Of a stretch of 40,865 nucleotides of DNA, positions 28,744 to 37,111 are shown piece by piece. This DNA comes from Bacteroidia bacterium. GTDB taxonomy: Bacteria; Bacteroidota; Bacteroidia; Bacteroidales; Azobacteroidaceae. Each line of letters begins with the position of its first letter. Positions within the stretch are counted from its first letter, which is position 1. The position numbers and the translations under genes were made by a program. The notes under the pieces are model-generated. The model made no database searches. It saw only the letters and a program-made list of their open reading frames with translations, and had not been told where the DNA came from. The stretch covers positions 1 through 40,865 of the forward strand of contig BNTW01000017.1 in assembly GCA_025996895.1 (NCBI GenBank), given 5' to 3'.

Positions 28744-29403
28744 TTATCTTAAATCAATAATTTCTGCATTGGGGTGGTCTTTTTTGTCAAAAACAAATTT
28801 TTTATCCGTCAAACCTGTATTTTTTTGATAGTTATTAATATGGATAATATTTTCGATTTTATTTTTGTAAAACAAATGAATTTTCGCTGGCATGAAATCG
28901 GTGGAACTGATTTGCATCACGATTTTCGTAATTTCGCTGTTTTTCGCTTGTGGAATTAACTCGACTTCCTGTACTTTCCGTCCTTTCGCGTCGATTTTTT
29001 CGCCTTTGTAACTATAATTACAACCTTTTTTATAAATGGAAAAAATCGTAGTCGGATTTAACGCCTGCACTTCCAGCGCATTCGGCTCAGTGATATTCAC
29101 TTCGTCCCATTCTTTTTGCAGCACCCATTGGGTTTTGCCGTCAAACCACGTTTCCATGTCGGGCGTATCAATATGAAACTTTTTGTCTTTCACGTCGATG
29201 GTACCGTCGAAAGCCTGCGATACCTCGTTCTGAATGTCTTTGATATTCATCGTAAAAACCACAGACAAAGCTCCCGACCGGGCAAAAGTGTCGGACGATT
29301 TATCCAAAAATCCCTTTGCTTTCGCATCTTTTTGCGCAAAAAGCACAGAAGGCGAAAAGCAGAAAGTAGCAATTATAATTACTATAAAAACAGGTGTTTT
29401 CAT
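28744..29403 (-). CDS. lolA: LolA-like periplasmic lipoprotein carrier
   Basis: A 219-aa secreted protein with a signal peptide ending at about residue 23 (SPSVLFAQ). The mature part is a beta-rich LolA/LolB-like half-barrel: ALSVVFTMNIKDI, FDGTIDVKDKKFHIDTPDME, WFDGKTQWVLQKE, and a final section with TDFMPAKIHLFYKNK. It would ferry lipoproteins from inner to outer membrane, though Bacteroidetes carriers are diverged from the E. coli protein. It starts 2 bases after the DUF5703-like gene and precedes trxB. Confidence 0.82.
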   Translation of the reverse strand: MKTPVFIVIIIATFCFSPSVLFAQKDAKAKGFLDKSSDTFARSGALSVVFTMNIKDIQNEVSQAFDGTIDVKDKKFHIDTPDMETWFDGKTQWVLQKEWDEVNITEPNALEVQALNPTTIFSIYKKGCNYSYKGEKIDAKGRKVQEVELIPQAKNSEITKIVMQISSTDFMPAKIHLFYKNKIENIIHINNYQKNTGLTDKKFVFDKKDHPNAEIIDLR

Positions 29404-29405
29404 GA

Positions 29406-31634
29406 TTATAATATTACATCTTTTTTCCGGTATTCCGGATATATTTCTGTACGGTCGATTGTTTTTCCATGACTTTTAACACGCATAGTAGTATTATCGA
29501 ATGCTTTCAGTTTGAAATCGACACTCCAAGTTTCGGGAAAAGCCGGCAATAAATAGATTTTCCGGTCGACGTTTTGTAAAAGCATATTTTGCAAAGCCAG
29601 CGTAAAAACACCGCCATTGTCGAAATCGGGAATATAATCGCTTCCCGGTTTCCAGAAAGCCGGAAAACGAACGTCCGGGTCTAATGAGGTTATGTTCTTT
29701 ATGATGCCTTTGCAGGCTTCGTCCGTCAAGCCCAGCAGTGCAGCCTGTATGGGGCATTGCGACCAACAGTTGCTTTGTTTCCAAATCCGGTCGTTGTAGG
29801 TACGAATGGCGAGGTCTATATCCGGAAGTCCTACACCGTACAACTTAAACGGAAAAATTACATAACATTCGGGATTTTCAAAATTGCGTCCAATCCCGTA
29901 TTCTTCCGCCGGCAACATTTTTTGCTTGTCGGGCGAAAGCGGTAACGGTGGCAGTGATTTCAAACAATCATTCCATTCGTTCAATAACTCTTTACTTATT
30001 ACTCCCGACAGCGATTGATTGAGTTTGGCAATCGTATAACGCAGACCGGCATTATAATCGACCGGATTGACGCAATCCCAAAACTGCTCGATGGCATTTG
30101 CCGGAACAAAGCGAATCGTCCCACTGATACGTGGCCAATGCTGGTCGAAAAAGCGAATTACCTGTTCGGCAAAAGGCACAACATATTCTTTCGCAAACGC
30201 CTCATCTTTTGTATAATCATAATATTCCAGCATCAGCGTCAGCACTTCCAGCGCACCGGAATAATGGTAGCGTATCCAGCGGGTGTCCGATGCTTTGCCG
30301 TCGATGTTGTTCCAGCCCCAATCATCCTGAATATACAATCCGAAGAAATTCAGGGTTTCGGGGAAAAATGCGCCACCGTGTCCGTAATATTTCCGGGTAA
30401 TATCGGTCTGAATACCCAGCATGTTTTTATACATATCGAACCAAGGTTTCAGCAAATCGAAATCTCCCGAAGCCGTTAAAGGCATGTAATACAGCCGGTT
30501 ATTTTGATGCCAATAGCCTGGTCCCCAGTTGCGATAATCACCATTCAAGCCTTTGTAGTCGAACGTGAAATTTCCGCCGTTGAACTTGGCCGGATAAGCC
30601 CCGCGACTTTGACAAGCCATCATAAACCGTTGCAATAAATAGGCTTGCGTGATTTTATGCGCGTCTTCATCGCCCGAAAGGAAAATCCAGCTGCGATTCC
30701 AAAATTCGTCCCACCAGGCGTAATGATTTTTTCGCAAAATTTCTATGTTGTTTGCTTGACATTGTTTTACGAGATTGTTTAACTGGTCATTCCATTCGTC
30801 AACCGTTTCTGTTTGAGCTGTATAAGCATAAACGGAAAGATTAAATTTCTTTTCGGCTTTGGTAGAAACCAATGTACTATCGTTCGCCGGCTGCACATTG
30901 CTTCCCAAAACAGCCGCACCGAATGTGCGGTGAATATACGGATCGGAATATTTGCCAACCAGCTCAGGGACATTTTGTTTCGTGAGAATAGCCGGATAAA
31001 ACGAACTCTCGTTGCGGTGATACCACTGAATGCGATCGGGTTTTGTTACCAACACATCGGCTTTCTCCGCCGGTTTCACCGGACTGCCCAGCAAACCCCG
31101 AAAACTCGAAGCCAGCGGGTCGTTGGGCGAAGGAAGGGTGTAGTCGTGCGGACGCAACAATTCGGTGGTACAAGAAACCGAGATGTCTTTTTTCGATTCC
31201 GTTTCAATATGGATTACCGGCTGATTGGCATCAATCCAGATTTTCAGGCGAGTTTCATTGCCTTTTCCTCCGGCCGAAACATTGATTTCTCCGCCATAAA
31301 GATTAAGCGTTTGGGAAAAACCGGCATTGTCGGTAAAAGGATTGGGTGAAAGATGTATTCGAATTCGTCCGACTTTCAGCAGGCGCGTGGCTTCACTCCA
31401 CGTATCCGATTTTCCGATATACAGCAGTAAATCGCCCTCTTTTTCAATCCAGACATTAGCGGTTATATCACCGTTACCCAACGGCATGGATTCCATCGAA
31501 CCGCTGACACTCAACGTGTTCCACGCTACATTATAACTGTTTAATTGTTTTAAAACGTCTTCGGGCAGTTGATTTTTCGCATACACCGAACAAACTCCAC
31601 ACACAATGCAAAAAGCAAAAACTATTTTTTTCAT
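29406..31634 (-). CDS. Secreted DUF5703 / GH95-like six-hairpin glycosidase-type protein
   Basis: A 742-aa exported protein (signal peptide to about residue 19, CSVYA). The N-terminal beta-sandwich has VSGSMESMPLGNGDITANVW, the opening typical of DUF5703 and GH95-like proteins. A helical (alpha/alpha)6-barrel-like region from about residue 310 carries WWDEFWNRSWIF, YLLQRFMMACQSRGAYPAKFNG, NWGPGYWHQNNRLYYMPL and WGWNNIDGKASDTRW. A beta-rich C-terminal end follows. Such enzymes remove terminal sugars such as fucose or galactose from glycans, but I cannot assign the substrate. It precedes lolA by 2 bases on the same strand. TATCTTTG (31657-31664, minus) is its likely -7 box. Confidence 0.72.
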   Translation of the reverse strand: MKKIVFAFCIVCGVCSVYAKNQLPEDVLKQLNSYNVAWNTLSVSGSMESMPLGNGDITANVWIEKEGDLLLYIGKSDTWSEATRLLKVGRIRIHLSPNPFTDNAGFSQTLNLYGGEINVSAGGKGNETRLKIWIDANQPVIHIETESKKDISVSCTTELLRPHDYTLPSPNDPLASSFRGLLGSPVKPAEKADVLVTKPDRIQWYHRNESSFYPAILTKQNVPELVGKYSDPYIHRTFGAAVLGSNVQPANDSTLVSTKAEKKFNLSVYAYTAQTETVDEWNDQLNNLVKQCQANNIEILRKNHYAWWDEFWNRSWIFLSGDEDAHKITQAYLLQRFMMACQSRGAYPAKFNGGNFTFDYKGLNGDYRNWGPGYWHQNNRLYYMPLTASGDFDLLKPWFDMYKNMLGIQTDITRKYYGHGGAFFPETLNFFGLYIQDDWGWNNIDGKASDTRWIRYHYSGALEVLTLMLEYYDYTKDEAFAKEYVVPFAEQVIRFFDQHWPRISGTIRFVPANAIEQFWDCVNPVDYNAGLRYTIAKLNQSLSGVISKELLNEWNDCLKSLPPLPLSPDKQKMLPAEEYGIGRNFENPECYVIFPFKLYGVGLPDIDLAIRTYNDRIWKQSNCWSQCPIQAALLGLTDEACKGIIKNITSLDPDVRFPAFWKPGSDYIPDFDNGGVFTLALQNMLLQNVDRKIYLLPAFPETWSVDFKLKAFDNTTMRVKSHGKTIDRTEIYPEYRKKDVIL

Positions 31635-31656
31635 GATATTAAAATTATTTTCAGGA

Positions 31657-31664
31657 CAAAGATA
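31657..31664 (-). promoter_or_regulatory. -7 element of the DUF5703-like gene
   Basis: Minus-strand TATCTTTG, about 23 bases before the ATG at 31634. No clear TTTG at the -33 distance, which falls inside the pckA terminator hairpin. Confidence 0.45.
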
Positions 31665-31677
31665 AGAATAAACAATA

Positions 31678-31713
31678 AAAAAACAGCGCGAAAAATTATT
31701 TCCTGCGCTGTTT
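31678..31713 (-). terminator. Intrinsic terminator of pckA
   Basis: AAACAGCGC (31681-31689) and GCGCTGTTT (31705-31713) are perfect 9-base complements. On the minus strand the second arm runs into a T7 tract. Confidence 0.8.
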
Positions 31714-31721
31714 CTTGCTTA

Positions 31722-31753
31722 ATTGTCGTTGCGGGCTTGATCCGCAATTCTCT
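31722..31753. repeat. Half unit of the TTGTCATnGCGGnCTTGATCCGC repeat
   Basis: TTGTCGTTGCGGGCTTGATC and the next 12 bases match the left half of the 66-base palindrome at 39178 with few changes. TTGCGG and CCGCAA form a small stem. It lies directly after the pckA stop. Confidence 0.65.
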
Positions 31754-31757
31754 GTTT

Positions 31758-33347
31758 TTACAACTGTGGTCCGCTTGCCAACAAATCTTTTCCTTCGGGC
31801 AGGTATTGCTCAAAATTTTTGATGTATTTGGCTGCCAGCGATTTGGCTTTTTCTTCCCATTCGCCTTTATTGGCATAAGTATCGCGCGGATCAAGAATGC
31901 CTTCCGAAACATGATTTAATTTTTTCGGAGCATACAAATTCAAAACAGGAATATGTATTTTTTCTGCTTTTTCAATCGATCCATCAATAATCGCGTCGAT
32001 AATCGCGCGGGTGTCCTTAATCGAGATACGTTTGCCTGTGCCGTTCCAGCCGGTATTTACCAAATAAGCTGTCGCATTGTGTTCTTTCATTTTCTTAGCC
32101 AAAACACTGGCATATTGTGTCGGGTGCAAAGTTAAGAAAGCTTCACCGAATGCAGGCGAGAAAGAAGGCAGCGGTTCGGTAATGCCACGTTCTGTTCCGG
32201 CCAACTTGGAAGTATAACCGCAAAGGAAGTGATATTGAGCTGATTTTTCGTCCAAAATCGAAACCGGAGGCAATACGCCGAAAGCATCCGCCGACAAGTA
32301 AATAATCTTGCTGGCATGTCCGGCACGTGACGGAAGAACGATTTTGTTGATATGATAAATCGGATACGAAACGCGCGTATTTTCGGTTTTCGATGCTTCT
32401 TTGGAATAATCGGGCGTACCGTCTGCTTTTACGGTAACGTTTTCCAACAAAGCGTCGCGGCGAATGGCGCGCCAGATGTCCGGCTCATTTTCTTTGCTCA
32501 AGTCGATCACTTTTGCATAACAGCCACCTTCGTAGTTGAATACGCCGTTGTTGTCCCAACCATGTTCATCGTCGCCGATAAGATAACGTTTCGGGTCGGC
32601 CGAAAGCGTTGTTTTTCCTGTTCCGGACAAGCCGAAGAATACAGCTACGTCGCCTGCTTCGCCTACGTTGGCCGAGCAGTGCATCGAAGCAATACCTTTC
32701 AAAGGCAAATAATAGTTTTGCATGGAGAACATCCCTTTTTTCATTTCACCGCCATACCAAGTTCCGCCGATGATTTGTTCTTTTTCCGTCAGGTTGAACA
32801 ACACATATACTTCGGAATTTAACCCGTGCTTTTGCCAATCGGGGTCGGTGGTTTTCGATCCGTTGAAGACCACGAAATCAGGCTCGCCGTAGTTGGCCAA
32901 TTCGTAATGCGACGGACGGATAAACATGTTTGTTACAAAATGCGCCTGCCAAGCCACTTCCACAATGAAACGCACTTTCATGCGTGTATCGGTGTTCGTA
33001 CCACAGAATGTATCTACCACGTAAAGTTTTTTAGCCGTGTTCAATTGCTTGATCGTGTTGGCTTTCAAATCGTGCCACACTTCGGTAGAGATCGGTTTGT
33101 TGATGTTACCGTCCCACCAGATTGTATTTTCGGTAACAGCATCTTTTACGATGTAACGGTCTTTGGGCGAACGTCCCGTAAATTTACCTGTATCCACCGA
33201 TACCGCTCCTGTATTGGTTAATACGCCTTTTTCAAAACCTTCATTTTTCGGGTCGATTTCTGCCTGAAAAAGTTCTTCGTACGAAGGATTATGCACAACG
33301 TGAATGTCGTTGCTAATGCCATACTTGCTTAAATCTACATGTGCCAT
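31758..33347 (-). CDS. pckA: Phosphoenolpyruvate carboxykinase (ATP)
   Basis: A 529-aa ATP-type PEP carboxykinase interconverting oxaloacetate and PEP. In Bacteroidales it mainly fixes CO2 on PEP during fermentation to succinate and propionate. Diagnostic parts: [11 protein letters not shown] near residue 57, [30 protein letters not shown], the kinase P-loop [14 protein letters not shown] near 240, and [21 protein letters not shown] (metal-binding Asp). Full length with no breaks. It has its own promoter (33388-33418) and terminator, so it is monocistronic. Confidence 0.97.
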   Translation of the reverse strand: MAHVDLSKYGISNDIHVVHNPSYEELFQAEIDPKNEGFEKGVLTNTGAVSVDTGKFTGRSPKDRYIVKDAVTENTIWWDGNINKPISTEVWHDLKANTIKQLNTAKKLYVVDTFCGTNTDTRMKVRFIVEVAWQAHFVTNMFIRPSHYELANYGEPDFVVFNGSKTTDPDWQKHGLNSEVYVLFNLTEKEQIIGGTWYGGEMKKGMFSMQNYYLPLKGIASMHCSANVGEAGDVAVFFGLSGTGKTTLSADPKRYLIGDDEHGWDNNGVFNYEGGCYAKVIDLSKENEPDIWRAIRRDALLENVTVKADGTPDYSKEASKTENTRVSYPIYHINKIVLPSRAGHASKIIYLSADAFGVLPPVSILDEKSAQYHFLCGYTSKLAGTERGITEPLPSFSPAFGEAFLTLHPTQYASVLAKKMKEHNATAYLVNTGWNGTGKRISIKDTRAIIDAIIDGSIEKAEKIHIPVLNLYAPKKLNHVSEGILDPRDTYANKGEWEEKAKSLAAKYIKNFEQYLPEGKDLLASGPQL

Positions 33348-33387
33348 ACTAATAAAATATTTGATTGATTATGTTTAAAAAACCGGA

Positions 33388-33418
33388 CAAAAGTAGTAAA
33401 TTTCTTTCACTAAAACAA
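33388..33418 (-). promoter_or_regulatory. pckA promoter
   Basis: Minus-strand TTG (33418-33416), 20 bases, TACTTTTG (33395-33388); leader about 35 bases to the ATG at 33347. Confidence 0.65.
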
Positions 33419-33449
33419 CCGTTTGAGGACTTATTTTTTAACGGAATTA

Positions 33450-34091
33450 TTACCGGCGCATGGAAAATTCGCGGTCGGCAAACAAAGTCGCCAGTCCGGT
33501 GATTTGCTTCAGGCGCAGGATTTCATCTTTATCCATTCCTACATGCTTGGCAATCCATTCGGTCGAACGTCCGGCTTCGGTCAGTTCCCGTACAATGTTC
33601 GACATCAAGTCGATGTCGTGTGCCCCGCGCGCGCGGTTGTGCCGGATGGTTGTCGCCATGCGGTCGCTGCGTTCGCGGTGTTGTTCGCGAATGTACGTTA
33701 TAGGAAGCCTCCCATGCGTACTTTTGGCTATTTTAAATGATTTTTGATACGATTTCCGGCGGTGGAAACCATCGACAATGCGAATGGTATCTTCTTCGGG
33801 CGAAGCAACGATGGGCATCGTGTAGCCGTCTTCTTCAATAGAGGTGATCAGCAGTTTCATTTCGGGCGTAGCCACATGGTTGGGATTGTAATCATTTTCT
33901 TCAATATTTTCCGCGCGCTCCCACGCGACAAAATCGACTGGGTGATGTTTGAACGGTGATACTTCGTGCAACATCGACCGGATGTAATTTAATGCCTCAA
34001 TTTTTGCCTCATTGCCCGGTAAAGTTTCTAACTTTTGACAAATTTCGCTCGTTAAATTTTCGATAATCTGTTTGTCTTTTAGCTTCTTCAT
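33450..34091 (-). CDS. ibrB: ParB/Srx-fold protein, IbrB-like
   Basis: A 213-aa protein. The ParB N-terminal-like core spans about residues 50-160: NYNP-like NDYNPNHVA, MKLLITSIEEDGYTMPIVA, then the signature DGFHRRKSY at 107-115 and NRARGAHD at 152-159. A C-terminal helix-turn-helix-like segment follows (STEWIAKHVGMDKDEILRLKQITG). IbrB proteins pair with IbrA and were described as activators of eib genes in E. coli; ParB folds can also hydrolyse CTP. Its ATG overlaps the ibrA-like stop by 4 bases. Third and last gene of a leftward operon. Confidence 0.82.
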   Translation of the reverse strand: MKKLKDKQIIENLTSEICQKLETLPGNEAKIEALNYIRSMLHEVSPFKHHPVDFVAWERAENIEENDYNPNHVATPEMKLLITSIEEDGYTMPIVASPEEDTIRIVDGFHRRKSYQKSFKIAKSTHGRLPITYIREQHRERSDRMATTIRHNRARGAHDIDLMSNIVRELTEAGRSTEWIAKHVGMDKDEILRLKQITGLATLFADREFSMRR

Positions 34092-35395
34092 AACATTTGT
34101 TTGTATTTCTCAATCAGTTCCTGTTGCCGTACGATTTGCCTTTTTGTAATGGCAAACGACAACGAACTGCAAATAATATCGTTTTTAACTATCGCCATGC
34201 ACAGCCTGCGCCACGATAGAAAATCCGTTTTATTGTCCATGCCCGGCAAAACGTCCGGGATACTCCTGAATTTGACAATGTACCTGTCTTTGCGTCCCCG
34301 TTTGCTATATGTATGCGTATTAATAATCAGTTTCGGGTCTAATTTGAGAATATCCTCGTCACTGACCGGCGACCCGACCCGATTCCAATAACGAATAAAC
34401 TTAATAAATTTTGTCAGATAGATTTTCCGCGTTTCTTCCGGCAAAGTTTTGAGCAAAAATTTGCAATAACTGCGCCAGGTGTGTCCGGGAGGCAGATTGA
34501 CCGTGCGCGTTCCGGTCACTTTAGTGTTGCAGTAGATATTGCCGAAATTGGCTCCACTCACCCTGTCCAGCACTTTCACCCATGTTTCCGGTTCCAATAT
34601 TTTGAATAAATTCAAACCGGCGCGTTGCTCACTGCCAAAAGGCTCGCAAATACGCATTTTCGATAACGGAATAGCCGCTTTGTAAAATAAATCATAAATG
34701 CTATTATAAGGTTTATTAAATTTGCCGTTGTATGTCCAGACATCTTCCACTTTCCAATCATAAATCGGATAAAAATTAAAAGTAGTATCCGAAATTTTAG
34801 TAGAGTAAGTCTTTGATTTATAAGTATTTTTGTCTTTCCGGTGAAGGGCATGGTAGCGGGTAAAGCTTTCGTCCGAACGCAGTCCCAGCAAACAGGCGGT
34901 TTTATCTGTCCCTTGTTTTTTGGCATACCAATCGCCGAAAAACCGGACAAATTCTTCAAATGTCATGTTTTGCCGGTAAAAATCAAATGGATTGTTTTCT
35001 TCCCGAATCACACAATCGAGTTTCGGTATTTCGCGCACCCACTTGTCTTTTTTCGATTTATCCCAAAACACCCAATACGGCTCATACATAGATACGGCGT
35101 TGTCGGTTATCAACGGCAGACAAATCCAGTAGGGGTATATCAGGTCGCGATTTTCAAACAACATCTGCCGGATATAATCAATTGTACGGCTGTAAGAAGC
35201 TTCTACGTCAACGTATAAAACGGAGATCTTTCGGTCGACGGAATGGGTACGCATATAATCGAGTACCAGATTTAACATCACTCCGCTGTCTTTTCCTCCT
35301 GAAAAAGCCAGATAAATTTCCTTAAACTCCGAAAAAATATAAGCAATTCGTTCCTTCGCCAACTCATACACGTTTTTTCGGATTGCCGGATTCAT
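34088..35395 (-). CDS. ibrA: PAPS-reductase-family PP-loop protein with DUF3440-type C-terminus, IbrA-like
   Basis: A 435-aa protein. The N-terminal adenine-nucleotide alpha hydrolase fold has the PP-loop FSGGKDSGVM at residues 31-40, as in PAPS reductase and DndC. Residues about 90-260 include GLRSDESFTRYHAL and PIYDWKVEDVWTY, where PAPS-reductase-like proteins contact substrate. The C-terminal part has LPPGHTWRSYCKFLL and ends in a basic helix. Family relatives are IbrA and phage proteins; the chemistry (sulfur transfer, adenylation) is unknown. ATGA overlaps join it to both neighbours. Confidence 0.85.
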   Translation of the reverse strand: MNPAIRKNVYELAKERIAYIFSEFKEIYLAFSGGKDSGVMLNLVLDYMRTHSVDRKISVLYVDVEASYSRTIDYIRQMLFENRDLIYPYWICLPLITDNAVSMYEPYWVFWDKSKKDKWVREIPKLDCVIREENNPFDFYRQNMTFEEFVRFFGDWYAKKQGTDKTACLLGLRSDESFTRYHALHRKDKNTYKSKTYSTKISDTTFNFYPIYDWKVEDVWTYNGKFNKPYNSIYDLFYKAAIPLSKMRICEPFGSEQRAGLNLFKILEPETWVKVLDRVSGANFGNIYCNTKVTGTRTVNLPPGHTWRSYCKFLLKTLPEETRKIYLTKFIKFIRYWNRVGSPVSDEDILKLDPKLIINTHTYSKRGRKDRYIVKFRSIPDVLPGMDNKTDFLSWRRLCMAIVKNDIICSSLSFAITKRQIVRQQELIEKYKQML

Positions 35396-35823
35396 ATTTT
35401 CTTGAACATTTTAAAATATTCGACCGCCGGCCGTTTGGTGTTGGTTAATTCAAATCCTAATTCTTTCATGAGCGGTATTTCGTCTTTGTGCGCCGTAAAA
35501 CGCACCACTGTTCCGGCAGGCATATCAGCCAACGCGGTTTTAACCAACCTTGCCAAAAGCAGTTGATCTCGCAACGTACAGTCATTTTCTATCGTATTAT
35601 TCAATACCGAAAGGAAACCCGCCGTTTCCTTTGTTTCCTTGTTACCCCTGATAGCAATGTACCACAAATGCTCTTCTGTATTTTTGAATGGATAGCCTCC
35701 ATTCAACGAAATAACCAAAGGATGAATGACCATCGGGCCGATTAGCCGGTGAAGCAACGGGTCTGAGCCTTGCACTTTAACGATACGAATTTCCTCTGAC
35801 TCCGCTTCTTTCGGATTTTCCAT
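35392..35823 (-). CDS. GNAT-like protein heading the ibrAB-type operon
   Basis: A 143-aa protein with a fold suggestive of GNAT acyltransferases: strands around HLWYIAIRGNKETKETAGFLSVL, a helix with LLARLVKTALADMPAGTVV in the acetyl-CoA-site position, and ELGFELTNTKRPAVEYFKMFKK, which resembles the terminal beta-strands 'lGF......veyfkm' of acetyltransferases. The classical Q/RxxGxG/A loop is not obvious, so enzymatic activity is uncertain. It overlaps the IbrA-like gene by 4 bases and is the first gene of the three. It could modify or deliver something for the PP-loop enzyme; that is inference. Confidence 0.65.
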   Translation of the reverse strand: MENPKEAESEEIRIVKVQGSDPLLHRLIGPMVIHPLVISLNGGYPFKNTEEHLWYIAIRGNKETKETAGFLSVLNNTIENDCTLRDQLLLARLVKTALADMPAGTVVRFTAHKDEIPLMKELGFELTNTKRPAVEYFKMFKKI

Positions 35824-35881
35824 AATAAAAATTATTTATGTATGGGAAAACTATAACAAAAATTGTGCCGAAAGGCCGTAT

Positions 35882-36862
35882 TTAGATGGAAAGTATATGC
35901 AGTATATTCAATAAATCGCGATTAATCGGTTTGTCGTTTTTAATTGCTTTAGAAAACGGAACATAAACGATATTATCGTTTTGAATGCCTATCATCACGT
36001 TGCGCTGGTCTTCCATGAGTGCGTCGATAGCTGCTGCGCCCATCCGGCTGGCCAAAATCCGGTCGGTAGCAGTCGGTGAGCCGCCGCGTTGCAAGTGTCC
36101 GAGAATGGTTACACGTACATCATATTGCGGATATTCCTTTTTCACCCGTTCGGCCATACCCATTGCCCCGCCGGTGATTTCGCTTTCGGCCATCAAAACA
36201 ATACTGCTGTTTTTCGTTTTACGAAAACCGTGTTTAATCAATTCTTCCAACTGATCGACTTCCGTCCAGATTTCGGGAATGATAGCCGCTTCCGCACCCG
36301 AAGCAATTGCACCGTTCAGTGCGAGGAAACCCGCATCGCGTCCCATGACTTCGATAAAAAACAGGCGTTCGTGCGAAGTGGCCGTATCACGGATTTTATC
36401 GACCGCTTCCATAATTGTGTTAAGAGCCGTATCGTAGCCGATGGTCGTATCCGTTCCATACAGATCGTTGTCGATAGTACCGGGCAAGCCGACAATCGGC
36501 AAATTATATTCTTGAGCGAAAATCCGCGCGCCGGTCAAAGAGCCGTCCCCACCGATAACCACCAAAGCATCAATACCTTCCTTTTGCAGCGTTTCGTAGG
36601 CTTTGGCGCGTCCTTCCGGTTCGCGAAATTCCTGACAGCGCGCCGTCTTGAGTATTGTTCCGCCTTGCTGGATAATATTGCTGACGTTATTTGTTTTAAA
36701 AGGAACAATCTCGCCATAGACAAGTCCGCGATAACCGCGATAAATTCCCTTCACTTCCAATTCGTTGTAAATAGCTGCACGAGTTACCGCGCGAATGGCC
36801 GCGTTCATGCCGGGAGCATCCCCTCCTGAGGTAAGAATACCAATACACTTAATCTTTGCCAT
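35882..36862 (-). CDS. pfkA: ATP-dependent 6-phosphofructokinase
   Basis: A 326-aa PfkA catalysing the committed step of glycolysis. The N-terminus is [25 protein letters not shown] at 104-108 has Gly107, the residue typical of ATP-using (not pyrophosphate-using) enzymes. Catalytic PGTIDND follows near 128-134, then [12 protein letters not shown] and the C-terminal [15 protein letters not shown]. Complete and of standard length. A TACCTTTG on its strand (36890-36897) lies about 28 bases upstream of the ATG. Confidence 0.96.
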   Translation of the reverse strand: MAKIKCIGILTSGGDAPGMNAAIRAVTRAAIYNELEVKGIYRGYRGLVYGEIVPFKTNNVSNIIQQGGTILKTARCQEFREPEGRAKAYETLQKEGIDALVVIGGDGSLTGARIFAQEYNLPIVGLPGTIDNDLYGTDTTIGYDTALNTIMEAVDKIRDTATSHERLFFIEVMGRDAGFLALNGAIASGAEAAIIPEIWTEVDQLEELIKHGFRKTKNSSIVLMAESEITGGAMGMAERVKKEYPQYDVRVTILGHLQRGGSPTATDRILASRMGAAAIDALMEDQRNVMIGIQNDNIVYVPFSKAIKNDKPINRDLLNILHILSI

Positions 36863-36889
36863 ATTGAACTAATTTGATTAAAAACTGCA

Positions 36890-36897
36890 CAAAGGTA
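36890..36897 (-). promoter_or_regulatory. -7 element of pfkA
   Basis: Minus-strand TACCTTTG 28 bases before the ATG. The -33 region is not a good TTTG. Confidence 0.5.
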
Positions 36898-36915
36898 TGG
36901 TTTTTTGGAGAATAA

Positions 36916-37059
36916 TTTTGTAAAATAAATATAATCTTTAAAGATGACGCAGGAGTGGTCGTTGGTGTAGAAGGTTACAAATCTTATGGGTTGCACAACG
37001 GGTGTTGTTATCTTTTCGGCAAAGCCGATACGGATATTTTCTCATTGAAATTTAAATGA
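36916..37059 (+). pseudogene. Open fragment of unknown gene in the pfkA / DUF4831 gap
   Basis: After a TAA at 36913-36915, 47 codons stay open to TGA at 37057-37059 with a protein-like composition: GVVVGVEGYKSYGLHNGC and FGKADTDIFSLKFK. There is no ATG in frame, so it looks like the decayed 3' end of a gene whose 5' part is gone. I do not recognise the family. The rest of the 250-base gap holds only the pfkA -7 box and AT-rich sequence. Confidence 0.3.
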
Positions 37060-37111
37060 AATTTAAATAATATATCCAAACGAACTGCCGTTTTATGAAT
37101 TTGAAGAATAG

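Noticed and set aside
35985..36829. A 246-aa plus-strand frame opposite pfkA
   Set aside because: Shadow of pfkA: no recognisable domain, composition typical of the antisense of a coding region.
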